Positions 40,525 through 54,900 of a stretch of 64,000 nucleotides of DNA are shown one piece after another; the first letter of the stretch is position 1, and the number at the start of each line of letters is the position of its first letter. The stretch comes from Ricinus communis (taxonomy: Eukaryota > Streptophyta > Magnoliopsida > Malpighiales > Euphorbiaceae), in contig NC_063261.1 in assembly GCF_019578655.1 (NCBI RefSeq), positions 23,911,126-23,975,125 on the forward strand, written 5' to 3'. The position numbers and the translations under genes were made by a program. The notes beneath the pieces are model-generated. The model was not told the DNA's origin. It saw nothing but the letters and a program-made list of their open reading frames with translations, and did not search any database.

Positions 40525-41774
40525 TCAGGAGAAAAGCCAGTCCAGTAAATCTTCATAGTTATTACCAGCAGGAACAGTTTGGTAAGTGATATCCGATGAG
40601 CTGAAATTAGCCCAGTCCCAATTCTCATCTTGTCCTGAATTGGTCTTTCCATCAATAATTTTATACCCATTTACACAACCAGAGTTGTGTACGTGATCAG
40701 TGATTATGTTGCTGTCAACCTGCTTGCCCTTCATCCCTGGAAAGGAGAAGTTAACAATTCATCATAATCACAATGAAGACGAGCAGTAGTGACATATTGC
40801 AAGACAAGCAGGCGATTATTTGTGAAGGTACTAAATGATCAATGATTATGCATGAATTCTTGCTAATTGATCAATGACCCACAAAATTTTGAAACCAACA
40901 GTTTGATTAAACAGGATCATTGTACCCTAATCAAGAAACAAAGGAATTATATATAAAAGTACAATGGTCGCTAATTAATTGGAAAGATAAGGTAGTTACC
41001 ACTGTAATGGATCCAAGATGTCGACTCTGGCAGCTCTAATAAATTGTTGCTCTTTTTGCCAATTGGAACATTCAATGGAAGAACACTAGTTCTATCAGAA
41101 TTGTGCACAGAATCGGAGTCTTGAAGGGTCAATACATTGTTACTGTCAATTTTGGCAGTTGGAGAAGTATCACTGATGTTACAAGAGGAAATATAATCAG
41201 TTTGGTTTAGACTGCAAAACCCATTAGTAGTTATTAAGCTGGAATCATCAGCGATTTGAACAACCCCATCCCCACCATTTTCATTTCTTAGAACGCAAGA
41301 AACTGAGTTATTAGCCCTACTCTTGGCCTCATCAACCAACTTCTCTAAAGCATTAACCACCGGTCGCAACTCCTCAATCGATTGGGAATTTTCAAAACAC
41401 TCAAAAACAGAAGAAAACCCAGATGCTACATTCTCTAAATTCTTGTTTCTTTGAGTGCTGCTACTCTTAATATCTCTCTCTAAGCCTTTGATTTCATTCA
41501 AAAGAGAAAGTGCCCGTTGCTTAACTTTACCGTCACTGGCAATGGGAAGATGGTTTTCAAGAAAAGCATCAAGTATAACATCGACAGAAGGATGGCCAAA
41601 GGAGTAAACCTTTCGTGAACAAGGAGAGGAAACAAGAAGAGCAAGTTGAGCATCACAAAGCATGAACAGTTCTGCTGCTTTGTTAAAAAGGCCGTAACGT
41701 CTTTTAGTGAAACTAACAGATCTTTGCTTCTTAGTTTCTCGCTTCTTCATAGGAAGCTTTCTTGTTTTAGCCAT
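40525..41774 (-). CDS. Type I (M-alpha) MADS-box transcription factor
   Basis: Exons 41774-41000 and 40736-40525 join in phase 1 to encode 328 aa. The MADS domain covers residues 1-65 (RETKKQRSVSFTKRR, GLFNKAAELFMLCDAQLALLV, KVYSFGHPSVDVIL). FGHPSVD after the domain is the hallmark of the AGL62/AGL61 (M-alpha) group. There is no K-box, as expected for type I. A helical region follows (VKQRALSLLNEIKGLERDI), then a Ser/Asn-rich tail ending DNWDWANF-like and NYEDLLDWLF, an acidic-hydrophobic end that could be an activation motif. Arabidopsis relatives act in the female gametophyte and endosperm; this role is inferred. The start was set at the ATG of MAKTRKLPMKK; an in-frame ATG at 41813 would add 13 residues. 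Type I genes usually lack introns in this region, so the last small exon is less certain. Confidence 0.85.
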
Positions 41775-44700
41775 TGCTGCTCTTTCTTCCTTGTTTGTTT
41801 TCTTTCCAAACAAATCCAGTTTCTGTTTGGAGTTGACAGTAGTGATATAGTATCCTTTTATAAGGGTCGGTTCCTCGCCGATCTACCCTTAAAAAACCTT
41901 TTCCAAGAAACTTCCCTTTTCTTTCCCCTTGCAGCCCTATAGGCCCGGAACTCCTATTGGTCGGCAGTAAATGAGAGAATCGAATCCCATACTTTTAAAA
42001 AAAAAAAAAATAGAAAATTTCATAAGCAAGAATCTATCTGGGAATTCCCTATTGATAAATTTACCTTAATTAATTACAGGTCAAATCATTTTCTTTGTTT
42101 TATTTATGCTTTTGTTACACGTTCTAGGTATGTTTTTATTGATGTGTTTGGTTGGTTGTGTGAGGTTTTTATGTTAGAAATCCAAATTTTTTATTTAAAT
42201 TTGATATATATTTTTAATTATACGTTAAAATAATAAATAAATAAATATATTTATTAATTTTAAATGATAAAATATATATTAATTATTTAATACTAAAATA
42301 TAAATATTTATATGTTAGTGTAACTTTTCTACCTATAGTAATTCTAGATACAAATTTCTCATTATAAATATAATATTTAGATTAGAATCCGGCGGAGTAG
42401 CTTTTGAAATTTCTCATTATAAATATAACAATCAGATTAGAATTTGGAGAAATAGCTTTTGAATTCATAAACTTTCAAAATTTTAGTGTTTAAATTTAAT
42501 TCAATCATTAACTTGGTTTTGTAAAAGGATGCCATATTTTATATGATTTTATATTTTAAAACAATATATAATGTAATTGAGAGAAATGATCTTTAAGAAT
42601 GATAATCTTTTCAAACATAAAATTATTAAGAATATAAATAAATAAATAAATATATATATAGAGATTCAATTATGTATTTTTGGAAGATAGTCATTAGATC
42701 ATGTTAACTTTTGCATGCCCATCATTTTCTTGACATGATGTTAGTCCATCAAAAATTATGTTCTGACCCTTGTCTGTCCATCCCAGTATCCCACTAAACA
42801 TGCTTTTTGAGTGTGTATTTATGCATGTTGTGTTAAAGATATGCATACAAAGGTCCCTCACTTTAGTCATTAGCCCATCCATAATATCTATGTGCTTTTG
42901 CTCTCTCCCCAGTACTTGGAAAAAAGGGTTTTCTATTAAAGAAATACTAGTTTCCAAAATCCCATCTTAAAATTGTCTTCTCCATGAAATAATTATCTGA
43001 AAATCTTTTGATGTTCATAGAAAAATACAAGGTATCCACATTGTTATCTTTGCTATATTTGATTTAGGTAAAAACAAATTTGATACTTTTTAATTAATTA
43101 ACTTCAACTCAAACTGGGTATTTTATAACTTTTAAAGCCACCTGTAATACTAATTAAATAAATAATTTAGTTTTTTTTCTGAAATTTTTTAAATATTTTA
43201 ATCATAAAAGAAAATATGTGAATCTATATTTCATATCTTTAAGAATAATAAGAATTGAATGATTAAAATTAAGTAATTAGAGTAGAAGTATATACAAAGT
43301 AAAACCTAAAATAGGAAAACAAATCTAATTAACTAGCCATGTGATCTTTAATTTAAAGGCTAGTACACTAGAAATAAGGCTAATTATAGAAACAACAAAA
43401 AGTATAAAAACCCACATGTTATTCTTGTTGCATTAGTGCAATATAGCAGCCAAAGAATCTTATGTTATAAATAAAACATCACATTGCTATCATCAATCAA
43501 AAGAAACCAAAAATTGTTCAAAGAAAAAGACATGAATTCAGAAATAAACCAAAAGTATACCCAATTGATAACATTAACCTAAAAGGAAAAAGAAATTTTT
43601 AGACATAAAGAAAAAGAAAAATAATAAAGAAAGAAAGGAAAAAAAAAAAAGAGGACCCAAATGGACAGAGCAAATGCACTGGCAACACATAAAAAGCCCA
43701 CACACAAACCTCTCAATGATGTCTGCTTCTTCTCTAGTTTGTGTCTCTCTCTCTCTTTCTATAATATAGTCTTATGAAACCTTTTCCTTTATAACATTGC
43801 CATGGCCACACTAATCTCACCAGCCATTGCACTTTTTTTTGGTACACTTTCACCCAACTTACTATACAAAACAAAACCCACCCACACTGGTTACCTCTTT
43901 TGGCCAACTCAGCACAGCTGTAGTGCTGTGTAACACAGTTACCAACACATTACAAATACCCTTAATTTCTTAATACTAATAAAATTTTATTTAAATTTAT
44001 TTAATTTTATACTAATTTTCTATCAATAGAAAGAAATTGGCATAGTAGGAAGCTGAGTGACTACAAACAATAGAATATAAGAATAAACAAAACATAATTT
44101 AATTTTCTACAAACAAAATCAAGTTGAATTTTAATAAATTATGTGTGAAAGACTATACATCTTTAATTCATATAATTTTAAATTAATTATATTAGGGTTT
44201 GCTTATTTTCTACTAATTATGTACTTTAGTCAAATCTCCTCTTTATAACATCATAAATCACTAAATATACTTGTAAAATTAACTGATATATACTATAGTT
44301 GTTATTTCCCCCCCTTATTTGAAAGGAGATACAAATAATGTTTTTTTCCTTTCAACTTTGACTGATAATTAAGAGTTTGCTTCAGATTGAAGAGAATTTG
44401 AATTAATTATCATAGGTTATTTTGCAAGGCAATTAGTTATTATATACTTGAACCAGTCAAATAAATAGTTAATAAGTTGCTATTAATGATGTTAGTCATA
44501 AATTTATAAGTTGTTTCTTTTATACCATAACAAGGCATGCATTTACTACAATTGGTCACATTAATAAGTTGTCTTCTTTGGTACACTCCACATGCTCATA
44601 AATTGTAGTTACAAAATTCACTAAATATAAAGATGAACACAAATGGTTGTTTTCATTACAAAAGCTCTATGATTGAATATAAAAAGGAAATAGTAAAGTT

Positions 44701-45963
44701 CAATATGATCCTTGATTTTTTCACAAGTAGCAAATTCACTCCCTTTTGATTTTTATAAGTAAATAAGTATGGAACATTCAACTTATAGACTAATGCAATC
44801 TTTTTTTTTTTTTTTAGTTTTCTTTAGAACAAAAAATCAATTGAACCCTTGAAATTTTCACAAGGGCCAATTCATCCATTTTTCTAGTACAAAAGTGATT
44901 TTATTTTGTTTTAATTAAATTTTTAACTAAATTCCTATTTGTAATAAAAATAAAAACCCAAAATCAAAAAAAGGGTTGATGTGAGAAAAGGTCAAGCGTC
45001 ATCATATTCCACTACATTCTCTTTCTAAAAATCAACCATGAATATTCAATTATTATATAGAATGAAAGATGATGGCTGGGGATGATAGTCGAGATTTGAG
45101 AAATTAAATTTCCTGTGTTAATTTTTCTACATTTTAAATATTTATGATTTATATTTTTTTCTAAAATTATAAAATTACTTTACTCCTAATAAAATAAAAA
45201 TTAATCTTATTAGTCTTAAGAAAAAAGTAATTCTCCTTAAAATTTGAATTGATCCATTTACTTTTAAATCTCAATGATAAAGGACTAAATTAGTCCATAA
45301 ATTTTATACATTTTAGCCACCAAATAAATTAAAAAGAGACTAAATTGACCATATGCAAAAGGTTTAAGGATCAAAGGGACTTTATTCTAATAAAAAATGG
45401 AAAATAAAATAAAACTGTTACAAATTACAATGTTATTTTTGCCGGCACTTGACCGTTAACCTAACCACAACCAAAAACCAGAACAAAAACATTTTTTCTA
45501 ATTAAAAAAGAAAAAGAAACGTTTCTGTCTCCGTCTACTTCATTTCTGATGTTTGGTGCTACCGTGGGTGAGACTTGACATTTCCCTCTTTGTCCGCCTC
45601 TTTTGACCCAGTCCCACTCTCCTCTCCCTCTCTCTCCCTCTCTTCCATTTTCTTTTTTCCTTTGAAGAATAAAGGAAAAGAAAATCAAAGACAGGAAAAA
45701 AATTTATTTACAGTGATCAACCAAACAACACAGATCATTAGAAAATAAAGAAAAAAGAAAAGAACCCAAAACAACAAGAACTCACAGATCAAATCGAACT
45801 CACGATAACACAAATCAAAAGTGGTTCTCTTCAGTTTTCTCCCTCTAAATTTAAGCTTTAGAGGACTGAAAGTCAGTGAAAGAAAGAAGCAAAAGAGAGT
45901 GATCAATTAGGGTTTGTTTTGTTGTGATATTGGAGTGAAACCCGTTAAAGAAAATCTTTGAAG
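41775..45963. other. Intergenic region between MADS and ABCB20 genes
   Basis: Divergent promoters at the two edges; the middle is AT-rich. The 5' UTR of ABCB20 contains CT-rich runs (about 45600-45660). The minus frame 42694-42957 has no recognisable motif. Confidence 0.5.
45907..45915 (-). promoter_or_regulatory. Telo-box in ABCB20 leader
   Basis: TTAGGGTTT, the reverse of the telo-box, lies 48 bp upstream of the ABCB20 start codon, probably in the 5' UTR. Confidence 0.45.
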
Positions 45964-48900
45964 ATGATGATTTCTAGGGGACTATTTGGGTGGTCCCCAC
46001 CGCATATACAACCGTTAACACCGGTATCGGAGGTATCCGAGCCACCGGAGTCGCCGTCTCCTTACTTAGATACAAGTGCAGAAGCAGCTGCGGCAGCTGC
46101 AGCGGCGGCGCAAGCGGAGGCGGAGGAAGAGATGGAGGAGGCAGAAGAGATGGAAGCGCCGCCTGCAGCGGTTCCGTTTACGGGATTGTTTGCGTGTGCA
46201 GATGGAGTGGATTTGGGACTTATGGTAATTGGTTCAATTGCTGCTGCTGCTCATGGAACTGCTCTTGTTGTTTACTTGCATTATTTTGCTAAGATTGTTG
46301 AGGTTTTGAAGATTGCTCCTGATGAAAGATTTGACAGGTTTAAAGATGTAAGTTCAAAGTTTTCCCCCCTTTGTTTTTATAGCTCAGGTGTGTTCTTTTA
46401 GATGAGTGTACATTTGCTACTTAGATGAGCTTGGTAGAGGTATTAGTTCATAATTGGGGTTTCAGACTTCTGATTGGAAATTGGTAAGGTTGCAATTTTG
46501 TGGTTTGCTTCAGTCAATTGGAACCATTGATTCAGTACAATCTACAATTATTTTCGGTAATTGGATGAGGAAGCGGTTTTAAGTGTGTATTGTGAAAGGT
46601 GTGCTTTAAAATCTGCATGGCTTAGTTTAGTTTTATGGCTAGCTACTAAGCGAGCGCTTGTTGACATTGTTCTGCATCTCAAGAAAATTGGGGTTACTTT
46701 TAGCTATTCGACATACTGTTTAGTTGTTCAATTAGTTTAAGCTAGGTGTTTCATTTGGTTTTAGAGATATGGAAGTACCATGTTATGTCTTATGAAGTCA
46801 AGTTTCTGTCAGGAATGTGTTTTTGATACACTTCTCAAAGGGTTGAATTATCGTCTTTATGAATAATAGAGAACAAAGAATACAGTTGGCTTGGCACAAT
46901 AATATATATTTCTTGTAATGTGGTTGGGCTAGTGGAACAGATATCACTTGTGCGGAAAATTTTCCACTCATTCTTCAGAGCAGTTTAGGAGCTAGGGTTT
47001 ATAGTTTTAAGTCTTTAGCAACATTAACTTTTAACTTCAGCAACTGAAGATATGATTTCAATTAAGTTCAATTAATGATCAACCTACTGTGGTGAAGACA
47101 GTTAAGAAAAATAGCACTATTAGTGAAGTTTACAACTAATAGCAATACTTTAGTGCCTCTTTCACTAATTTCTTTACAAATTTTGTTAACTATGGGGAAT
47201 GAACAGGAAGGGAATTTGTAGATAGGCATGATGTATGAATTGCTAATATCTCAAACAAAATGAATCTTTAGATACTGTATATTGGTTTTACTTTCTTTTC
47301 ATTCTCCCGTTGGGTTCTTTGCATTTTAATAAAGGAGAATTTGTGAATCAATATTGTTACTCTCTTTTGTATATCAAATACAGATTTAAGACCTTAGGTT
47401 TAAATTTCCTCGCATATGCAAGAGGCCAAGAAATTATACTTAGTTTTCCACTTCTCTAGAAAAATTTACTGTCTTTGTCTCTCTTAATTTTCCGTTTCTT
47501 ACATTGAATATTCAAATGTTGGATTTGCCAAGGTCAGATTTCAAAAGGATTTTAAGAAGTTATTTTTCCCTTAAGAGGCATGCTTTTATCAATGGAATTT
47601 CTACTCAAAGAGAGTTGCTGTTCCCATTTTTTACAATCATAGAATTACTTTTATTCATGTACTTGTAATTTTAAATGTTCTATTAGTTTAGGTTTAATTT
47701 TCTCTTAGAAGTATTCCCTACTTGTCTTTAGGATGTTTGTTTTAGAAATTTTGTCAATGTTACTTTGTAGGAAGAGATTGCTGATTTTTTAAATTTCAGT
47801 TTTCTGTTCGTTATGGATGGCAATGGGTAAGTTAAGGTAGGGTTATATCTTTACCCATAACCAAAAGAATTTATATCTATCCTTGGTACCCATACTCATT
47901 TGGGCAACAAATATTAAACTCTTTCCCATACTCATAGGGTTATGGATAACCCATTGCCTAAATAACTATCAAAATCCAGTAAAATCTCTTTAAAATAATA
48001 CTATTAGGAGTAAAAATATATTATTTTTCTAGAAATGAATAATTTATTAATTTATCAATAGTGAATATTTAATAATTTAGGAAGATTTTTTTTGTAATTA
48101 TTTGTATATGCATTTATTTATCAAGATTCATGTATAAATTATAAATAAGAAAAATATGGTAAAAAGTTAGTGTGCATATACATAGAATTCAAAAGTTATC
48201 ACATATGTACATAAAAAATAGTATATGTTACATATATATATAGGCTAAATAAAGATATATAATGAATTTAGTGATAAAAATCTTAAAAATGTCAATTTAT
48301 GTGGTTTAAACTACATAGACATATAGTAAATGTAATTTTTAAATTTAATACCCTAAAGATAAAGTGTCATAAAATGCTTCAAATACATAGAATATAAGCT
48401 TTATAAGTTTTAAACTCCAGAGTATTATAATGTCTGTAAGGATTCCTATTTGAAATGTGTAAAGAAAATGTATATTAACTGATGAGATAAAGAGAGCGTC
48501 CAATGAGTGTAATGATGTTTGATAAAAAAGAAATGAGTATAATGACGAGCATCCCTCTTAAAGTTAACAGAAGTTTCAATAGTGGGTTGAAACAAGCTTT
48601 TCCATTATTTGTTCTTTTATCAAACCAACAAACAAATTCTTAAACATTAGAATGAATGAATTGCAAAAATAGGAGTTGTCTAAAACAAATACCTTTAGTA
48701 TTATGAATTTTTATATATTATTTTTTTATGTATTTGATTAATTATTAATTTGTAATATTTGTTCATCTCTAAAGGATTTGAAAATATTAGTATCTTATGC
48801 ATTTATTGAGGTTGTTAATTTAGTACAGTGCCCTGAGTTAGGATTGAAAGATTTTATTATTTAGTTGAAGTTATTACTTTATTGAACATTTATTTACAAA

Positions 48901-51900
48901 GATGTTACTGTAACTATAAAAAAGAAAAATGAGTATATTAAAGCATAAGTATATAATTTTTAATTTATAATTTCACTGAACTAAAATAATTAGTATTGTA
49001 TTCAATTAGACTATACTAAAATAATATAAATTAAAAAGCTAATAAAATATTATAAAAAGGTGAACAATTAAATAATTTGTCTAATTCTTCAAATACAATT
49101 GATTATATATTTAAAATTAATAATTCAATTATAAAATTCCTAATATTGTACATCTAACTTATAAGGAAAAGATATTTCGGATAGGGTTTGGTTACGGGTA
49201 TGGGTAAGGTACTATATTATCTATAATCTACCCAGTCAACTCTGGTATTACCTGATTTGACTGGGTAGGTTCCAGGTAGGCGTCCACGCTAGGATATAAA
49301 TTGCCATCCCTAGTTTGTTCTTTGGTGGATTCTTTTGCATGATAAAACCTAATTACTAAAAGTAATTAGTTTCCAAAATCTAGATTTATCCCAACAATGC
49401 ATATATTCTGTTTTAATTCTACTTAGCTTTTTGGACTTTATATCGTGGTCTTTCATTGCTTAGGCTTCTTTTTAATCATATTTAGTTTTATCTGTTAGAA
49501 CTACTCATTAACAAAATGTGTACAACAAGTAAGAAAGCCAATGGTTTTAAGAAATCTTATCAACAAGTATCAAAGCCAATGGTCCTCACACTTGAGGATG
49601 CCCCTTCAATTCATATATGAAGGAACATATAATAGTCGTCAAAGATGCAAGGTGGCCCGGTACGTGGCGTCTAGGCATCATGTATAAGTGTAAGCCAAAG
49701 AATATGAGGTGCATGCTTATTTAAAAGTTTATAGACTCTTTCTTAAGTTTTCAATTCTATAAATTTTAATTGTTGAAAACTAAAACATTTAAAACTTTTG
49801 GAATAGCTATTGGGTGGTTAGAACATCCTATCTTTAGAGATAAAGAAGGGCGTGAACTTTTTGTATGTCATATGCCTACTTCTCTTAAAACATTTCCAGT
49901 TGTTTTGGTAGATGGAGTTTGTCTCCCTTTCACGAAAACGAGGAAGATGAATTATGTATTTTTTTTATTAGATTATTGATGGGCGATGCTTTGATCACTT
50001 GAACTACAAGTTCAAACTGCAATGCTGTTATTAATTAATATTTATATTTCAATATCTCATATGGTGAAGGCATAGTTTTTCTTTTTCTTTCAAATAAAAA
50101 CCTATTGGCGCCAAGCAGGAGGGAATGCTGAATGTTTGGTAAATTTTCCTCCAACTAGGATAAAAGATGCCACTGACGCATAAAAAACATCTCTATGGAG
50201 TGCCTTGTGCACACTAGAGAGCATTGAAATCATCTCAAAACATCAACAATAGTTATCTCCAAAGTCTAATCCCCAAGCTACATCAAACATTACAATATAA
50301 TGAAGATGGCTGCTAAGTTTTCCAACAAAAGCCATTTTCAACCAGCTTGCATGGCCAATTCAGTTTCCTTTCTCACTTTATTATATTCTTTTTAATATAT
50401 CTTGGAAGAAAGAGAAGGTGGGTTTGTGAGGGGTGGGGATGGAGGATGCTTTCTTCCTTTGACCTAAAAATCTATATAGAAGTGTTTTATTCTTGCCAAG
50501 CAGATTAACCTCTGTTTATTAACCAAGGGGCTTGTTTTATGCAGCTTGCTTTAACCATTGTTTATATAGCTGTGGGTGTTTTCGCAGCTGGTTGGATTGG
50601 TAAGTTTTAGGTATCGTCATAATTATATAGTTATCTTTTCATCCATAGCTATTTTTTTGTAGCCATTGATGCTAACTTGCTTTCTGTAATAGAGGTTTCG
50701 TGCTGGATTTTAACTGGAGAGCGTCAGACCGCTGTCATCAGGTCTAACTACGTTCAAGTGTTACTTAATCAGGATATGAGTTTTTTTGATACCTATGGGA
50801 ACAATGGAGACATTGTGAGCCAAGTACTGAGTGATGTGCTGCTCATTCAGTCTGCACTTAGTGAAAAGGTACGTTAGAGATTAGTTGTTCCCCCATTCTG
50901 AATCTGCAAATATCTTATCTAACTTGTTTAAAGGTACTTGTTGTAGGTTGGAAACTATATTCATAACATGGCAACATTTGTTAGTGGTCTTGTTATTGGA
51001 TTTGTCAACTGCTGGCAGATTGCCCTTATAACATTAGCCACTGGTCCTTTCATTGTTGCTGCTGGTGGTATATCAAACATTTTTCTTCACAGGCTGGCTG
51101 AGAGCATTCAAGATGCATATGCAGAAGCTGCTAGTGTTGCTGAACAGGTTTGAACAACCCCTTCCCTATCTAAAAGGACCCCTAGCCCTTAAAAAAGAAA
51201 CACCCCTTTGCTTTGGTCTTGCTCTTGCTCTGGGTTGCCTTCTGTCTATAATGTCTCTTCTGATGCTGCAGTTAGTTTAGCGTTGGTTCCTACGGAATTC
51301 TAATGCTGTATCTTATGTTCTGAATAATGTACTTAGTCTGTTACATGAGTTTTGATATGATAAAAGATCAGATTCTTGGATAATCGTTAATAATGTAATC
51401 ATGCCAAAAAGGAAAGATAATTCTACGTCGCTATGTTTGCCAAACATTTGACTTGGATCTGGCTTCATGTACCTATTTAGAGCTTAGATTCTCCTTATAT
51501 AATGGTTTTCATAGCTAGATGGTTATATAATTTATTTATATTGATGTGCACCCTTAAGCAGTTATATTTTTTTTCTGGCCAACAAGGCATGATCCAGCAT
51601 CTTAAGATAATGATTGAAGAATTGCTATGATACTGTCAAGATTGTATGTGTTCTCTTCGATAAGAAATTATCAAAGATATATAGTGGGCATGTATGAGAT
51701 TGCTGTTGGGCATTAAAAAAGCTGATTTAGAAATTTTTATTTTGATTTAATAGATTGATCTTTCAAAATCTCTTATAAACTGTTTTTGCCAGACCTGCTT
51801 TTGGAAAATACATCAATTTACTTGCTAAACAATTTTCAAAATCCAAAAAAGTTATTTCTTTTGAAAAGCGCTTTTGCCAGCCTTAGATAATGATTGGCCT

Positions 51901-54900
51901 ACCTAGGTGGTAATGAACTTATGTAAACTAGAAAGTTCTTGAGTGAAACTGGTTGGTGACAGTTTTTCTTGAGGGCTGTCTCAAGTACTTGACAGCCAGT
52001 GAACTGTCCATGCCTAGGGGTTCTGTGGTGGAATTTGGAAGTCAAAATCGCTTGAAGATGCATGTTACTGTTTGTTGCAATTGTGACCACTATAATTGCT
52101 TATATCTTAATGTTTCCCTGGAATGGAGTAGCTCTATCTTCCTAAAAATTATAAATAAAAAGGAAGTCAATATATTTGGTTGCATATGCACTGCAATCAA
52201 GCCAAAAGGAGATGAATATAGACACACTGTCACAGCTGTGTGCATATATATGTTCTATTGTTTTATTCTATTATAATGCTTTTATTGTTTAATACATACA
52301 TTGCACTTTTGTACTCGTCTTAGAATATAGTCGTAAAGCATAGATTTTTTTTCTGAGGGTCTATGTAGTGTATGACATTACATCTATATGCCACATTTTG
52401 CGCACACTAATTAATGTTTTGAGGATAAAAGAAGAATGGTAATTTTAAGTAGTAAATGACACGCTTCCAAAGATCAGTAGTTTACACCAATGCATGCAAG
52501 TCAAAACCATTACATAGGATTGCATTTTTGAAGTTTGAGAAAATCTAGCAAGGCATCTTTTGGTAAGGCAGTTATTTCATATTGGATTCTCGGTGAGGCC
52601 ATGATACTCTGGCGAGGTTGAAATTAACATCTTCGAACGAGGAAACATTTCTAGAACTAAATTACGGTTTTGTGAACTTTTTATTTCTTTGTTTGACAAG
52701 AATTTGATTGCTTGTATGTGAGTTGCTTACTTCTGATTGCAATTTAATATTGTCAAATGTCATGAAGTCTTGAAGAGAAGTGTTTCATGATCATACAAAT
52801 GCTGCTTTTATCTACATTATAACATATCCTTAATTTTATTTGGATTTGGTGCATTTCTTCAATATACTAGGATTTTATATTGTGTGACTACATCCTATGA
52901 ATATGTTTTAATCTAGTGCATTTTCTATTCAAATGTAGTCTGCAAGAAAGAGTAAAAATTAGGGCCTTGTTTAGTTGTAGAGAATTTTTTCTATTTTCAT
53001 TTTCTAATTTTTAAGAATAATGAGAACTTTTCATTTTCATCGAGAATTTGTAAAAGCATTATAATAGAACTCTTCTATTTGGGTAATATTTTAAATTTAA
53101 AGGGTAAACTTGGAATAAATGAAGTAAAAACTTCTTGTTTTCATTTGAAAACAAATGACTTCTGTATAAAATAAAACATGGAAAACATGTTAAGGTTTGT
53201 TTTCCAAAGTTTAGTTATAATTTTGAAAACATGAAAAAATGTTTTCTATCATTTTAGAAAAATATTATAAGTAAACACAACTTAGGTCTTCCAGTCCAAT
53301 ATGGTGTCTTTCTACACTTAGTGGCTAATTATAAGGAAAGATAATGAATGCATGTTTTGGTGTATCGGTGTATATATTGGACACTTTTGGGGGCTTAGAG
53401 CCAAACCTTTTTTCTTTTCGGTTATTCATGATTGAAAGTATCTATTCTTGTCTTTGCTTAATAGTATCAGCATCTGTCACTGTAATCTATTTGCAATTGT
53501 TTATATGAGTTTTCTTCCTGAATTTACAGACTTTTTAGTTGATCTAACATGCTTTTGTTATTCTAGCGAAATGACTTATCTCAGTGATACAGAAAGCTAA
53601 TAATCTCTTAAATTACACAGGCAGTTTCATATATTAGGACCTTATATGCGTTCACAAATGAAACTTTGGCGAAATATTCTTATGCAACTTCACTACAAGC
53701 AACTCTGAGATATGGTATTTTGATTAGTCTTGTGCAAGGACTTGGTCTTGGTTTTACATATGGGCTTGCGATATGTTCTTGTGCCTTGCAGCTATGGGTT
53801 GGAAGGTTCCTGGTTACTCACCACAAAGCTCATGGTGGTGAAATAATAACAGCCCTTTTTGCTGTGATTTTGAGTGGCCTGTAAGTCTCTTCTTCCTCTC
53901 TTATTGGTGTTGTTATTTTCTCTGCGCTCTTCTTATCTGCCATATTGTGTTTTTTGCAGTGGGCTGAATCAAGCAGCAACAAACTTCTATTCGTTTGACC
54001 AAGGACGAATTGCTGCTTACAGACTTTATGAGATGATAAGCCGATCATCCTCAACAGTTAATCAAGAAGGAAACACTCTAGTGTCAGTGCAAGGAAATAT
54101 TGAGTTTCGGAATGTTTATTTTAGCTATCTGTCTCGTCCGGAGATCCCTATCTTGAGTGGGTTTTACCTCACTGTACCTGCTAAAAAAGCTGTCGCACTT
54201 GTTGGCAGAAATGGCTCTGGAAAAAGCAGCATTATCCCCCTCATGGAGCGGTTTTATGATCCCACCTTAGGTACTGCAATGTGACTCGTGTTATATTATT
54301 TAAGGTTTCACTGTATTCCTATGGCTTTTCATGTATTGATTTATTGTGATGCAGGGGAAGTTCTTTTAGATGGAGAGAATATTAAAAACTTGAAACTGGA
54401 GTGGCTTAGAAGCCTTATAGGATTAGTCACCCAGGAACCTGCCTTGCTAAGTTTGAGTATAAGGGATAATATTGCTTATGGACGAGATGCTACTTTGGAT
54501 CAGATTGAAGAAGCTGCCAAAATAGCACATGCACATACATTCATAAGCTCACTTGAGAGAGGCTATGAGATGCAGGCAAACTAACAAGATTACATTTTTG
54601 TTTGAACCTTTGTTATTGCCTCTCTTTTGGCCAATCTGCTGAGAAGTGAATTCTTATGCATTTCAGGTGGGTAGAGCTGGTTTATCGTTGACAGAGGAAC
54701 AGAAAATTAAACTTTCGATTGCTAGAGCTGTGCTTTTGAATCCAACAATTCTTCTGCTTGATGAGGTTACTGGTGGACTTGATTTTGAAGCTGAAAGAGC
54801 AGTTCAGGAGGCGTTAGATCTCCTCATGTTGGGACGATCCACTATAATTATAGCTCGACGTCTTAGTCTTATTAGGAATGCTGATTACATAGCTGTAATG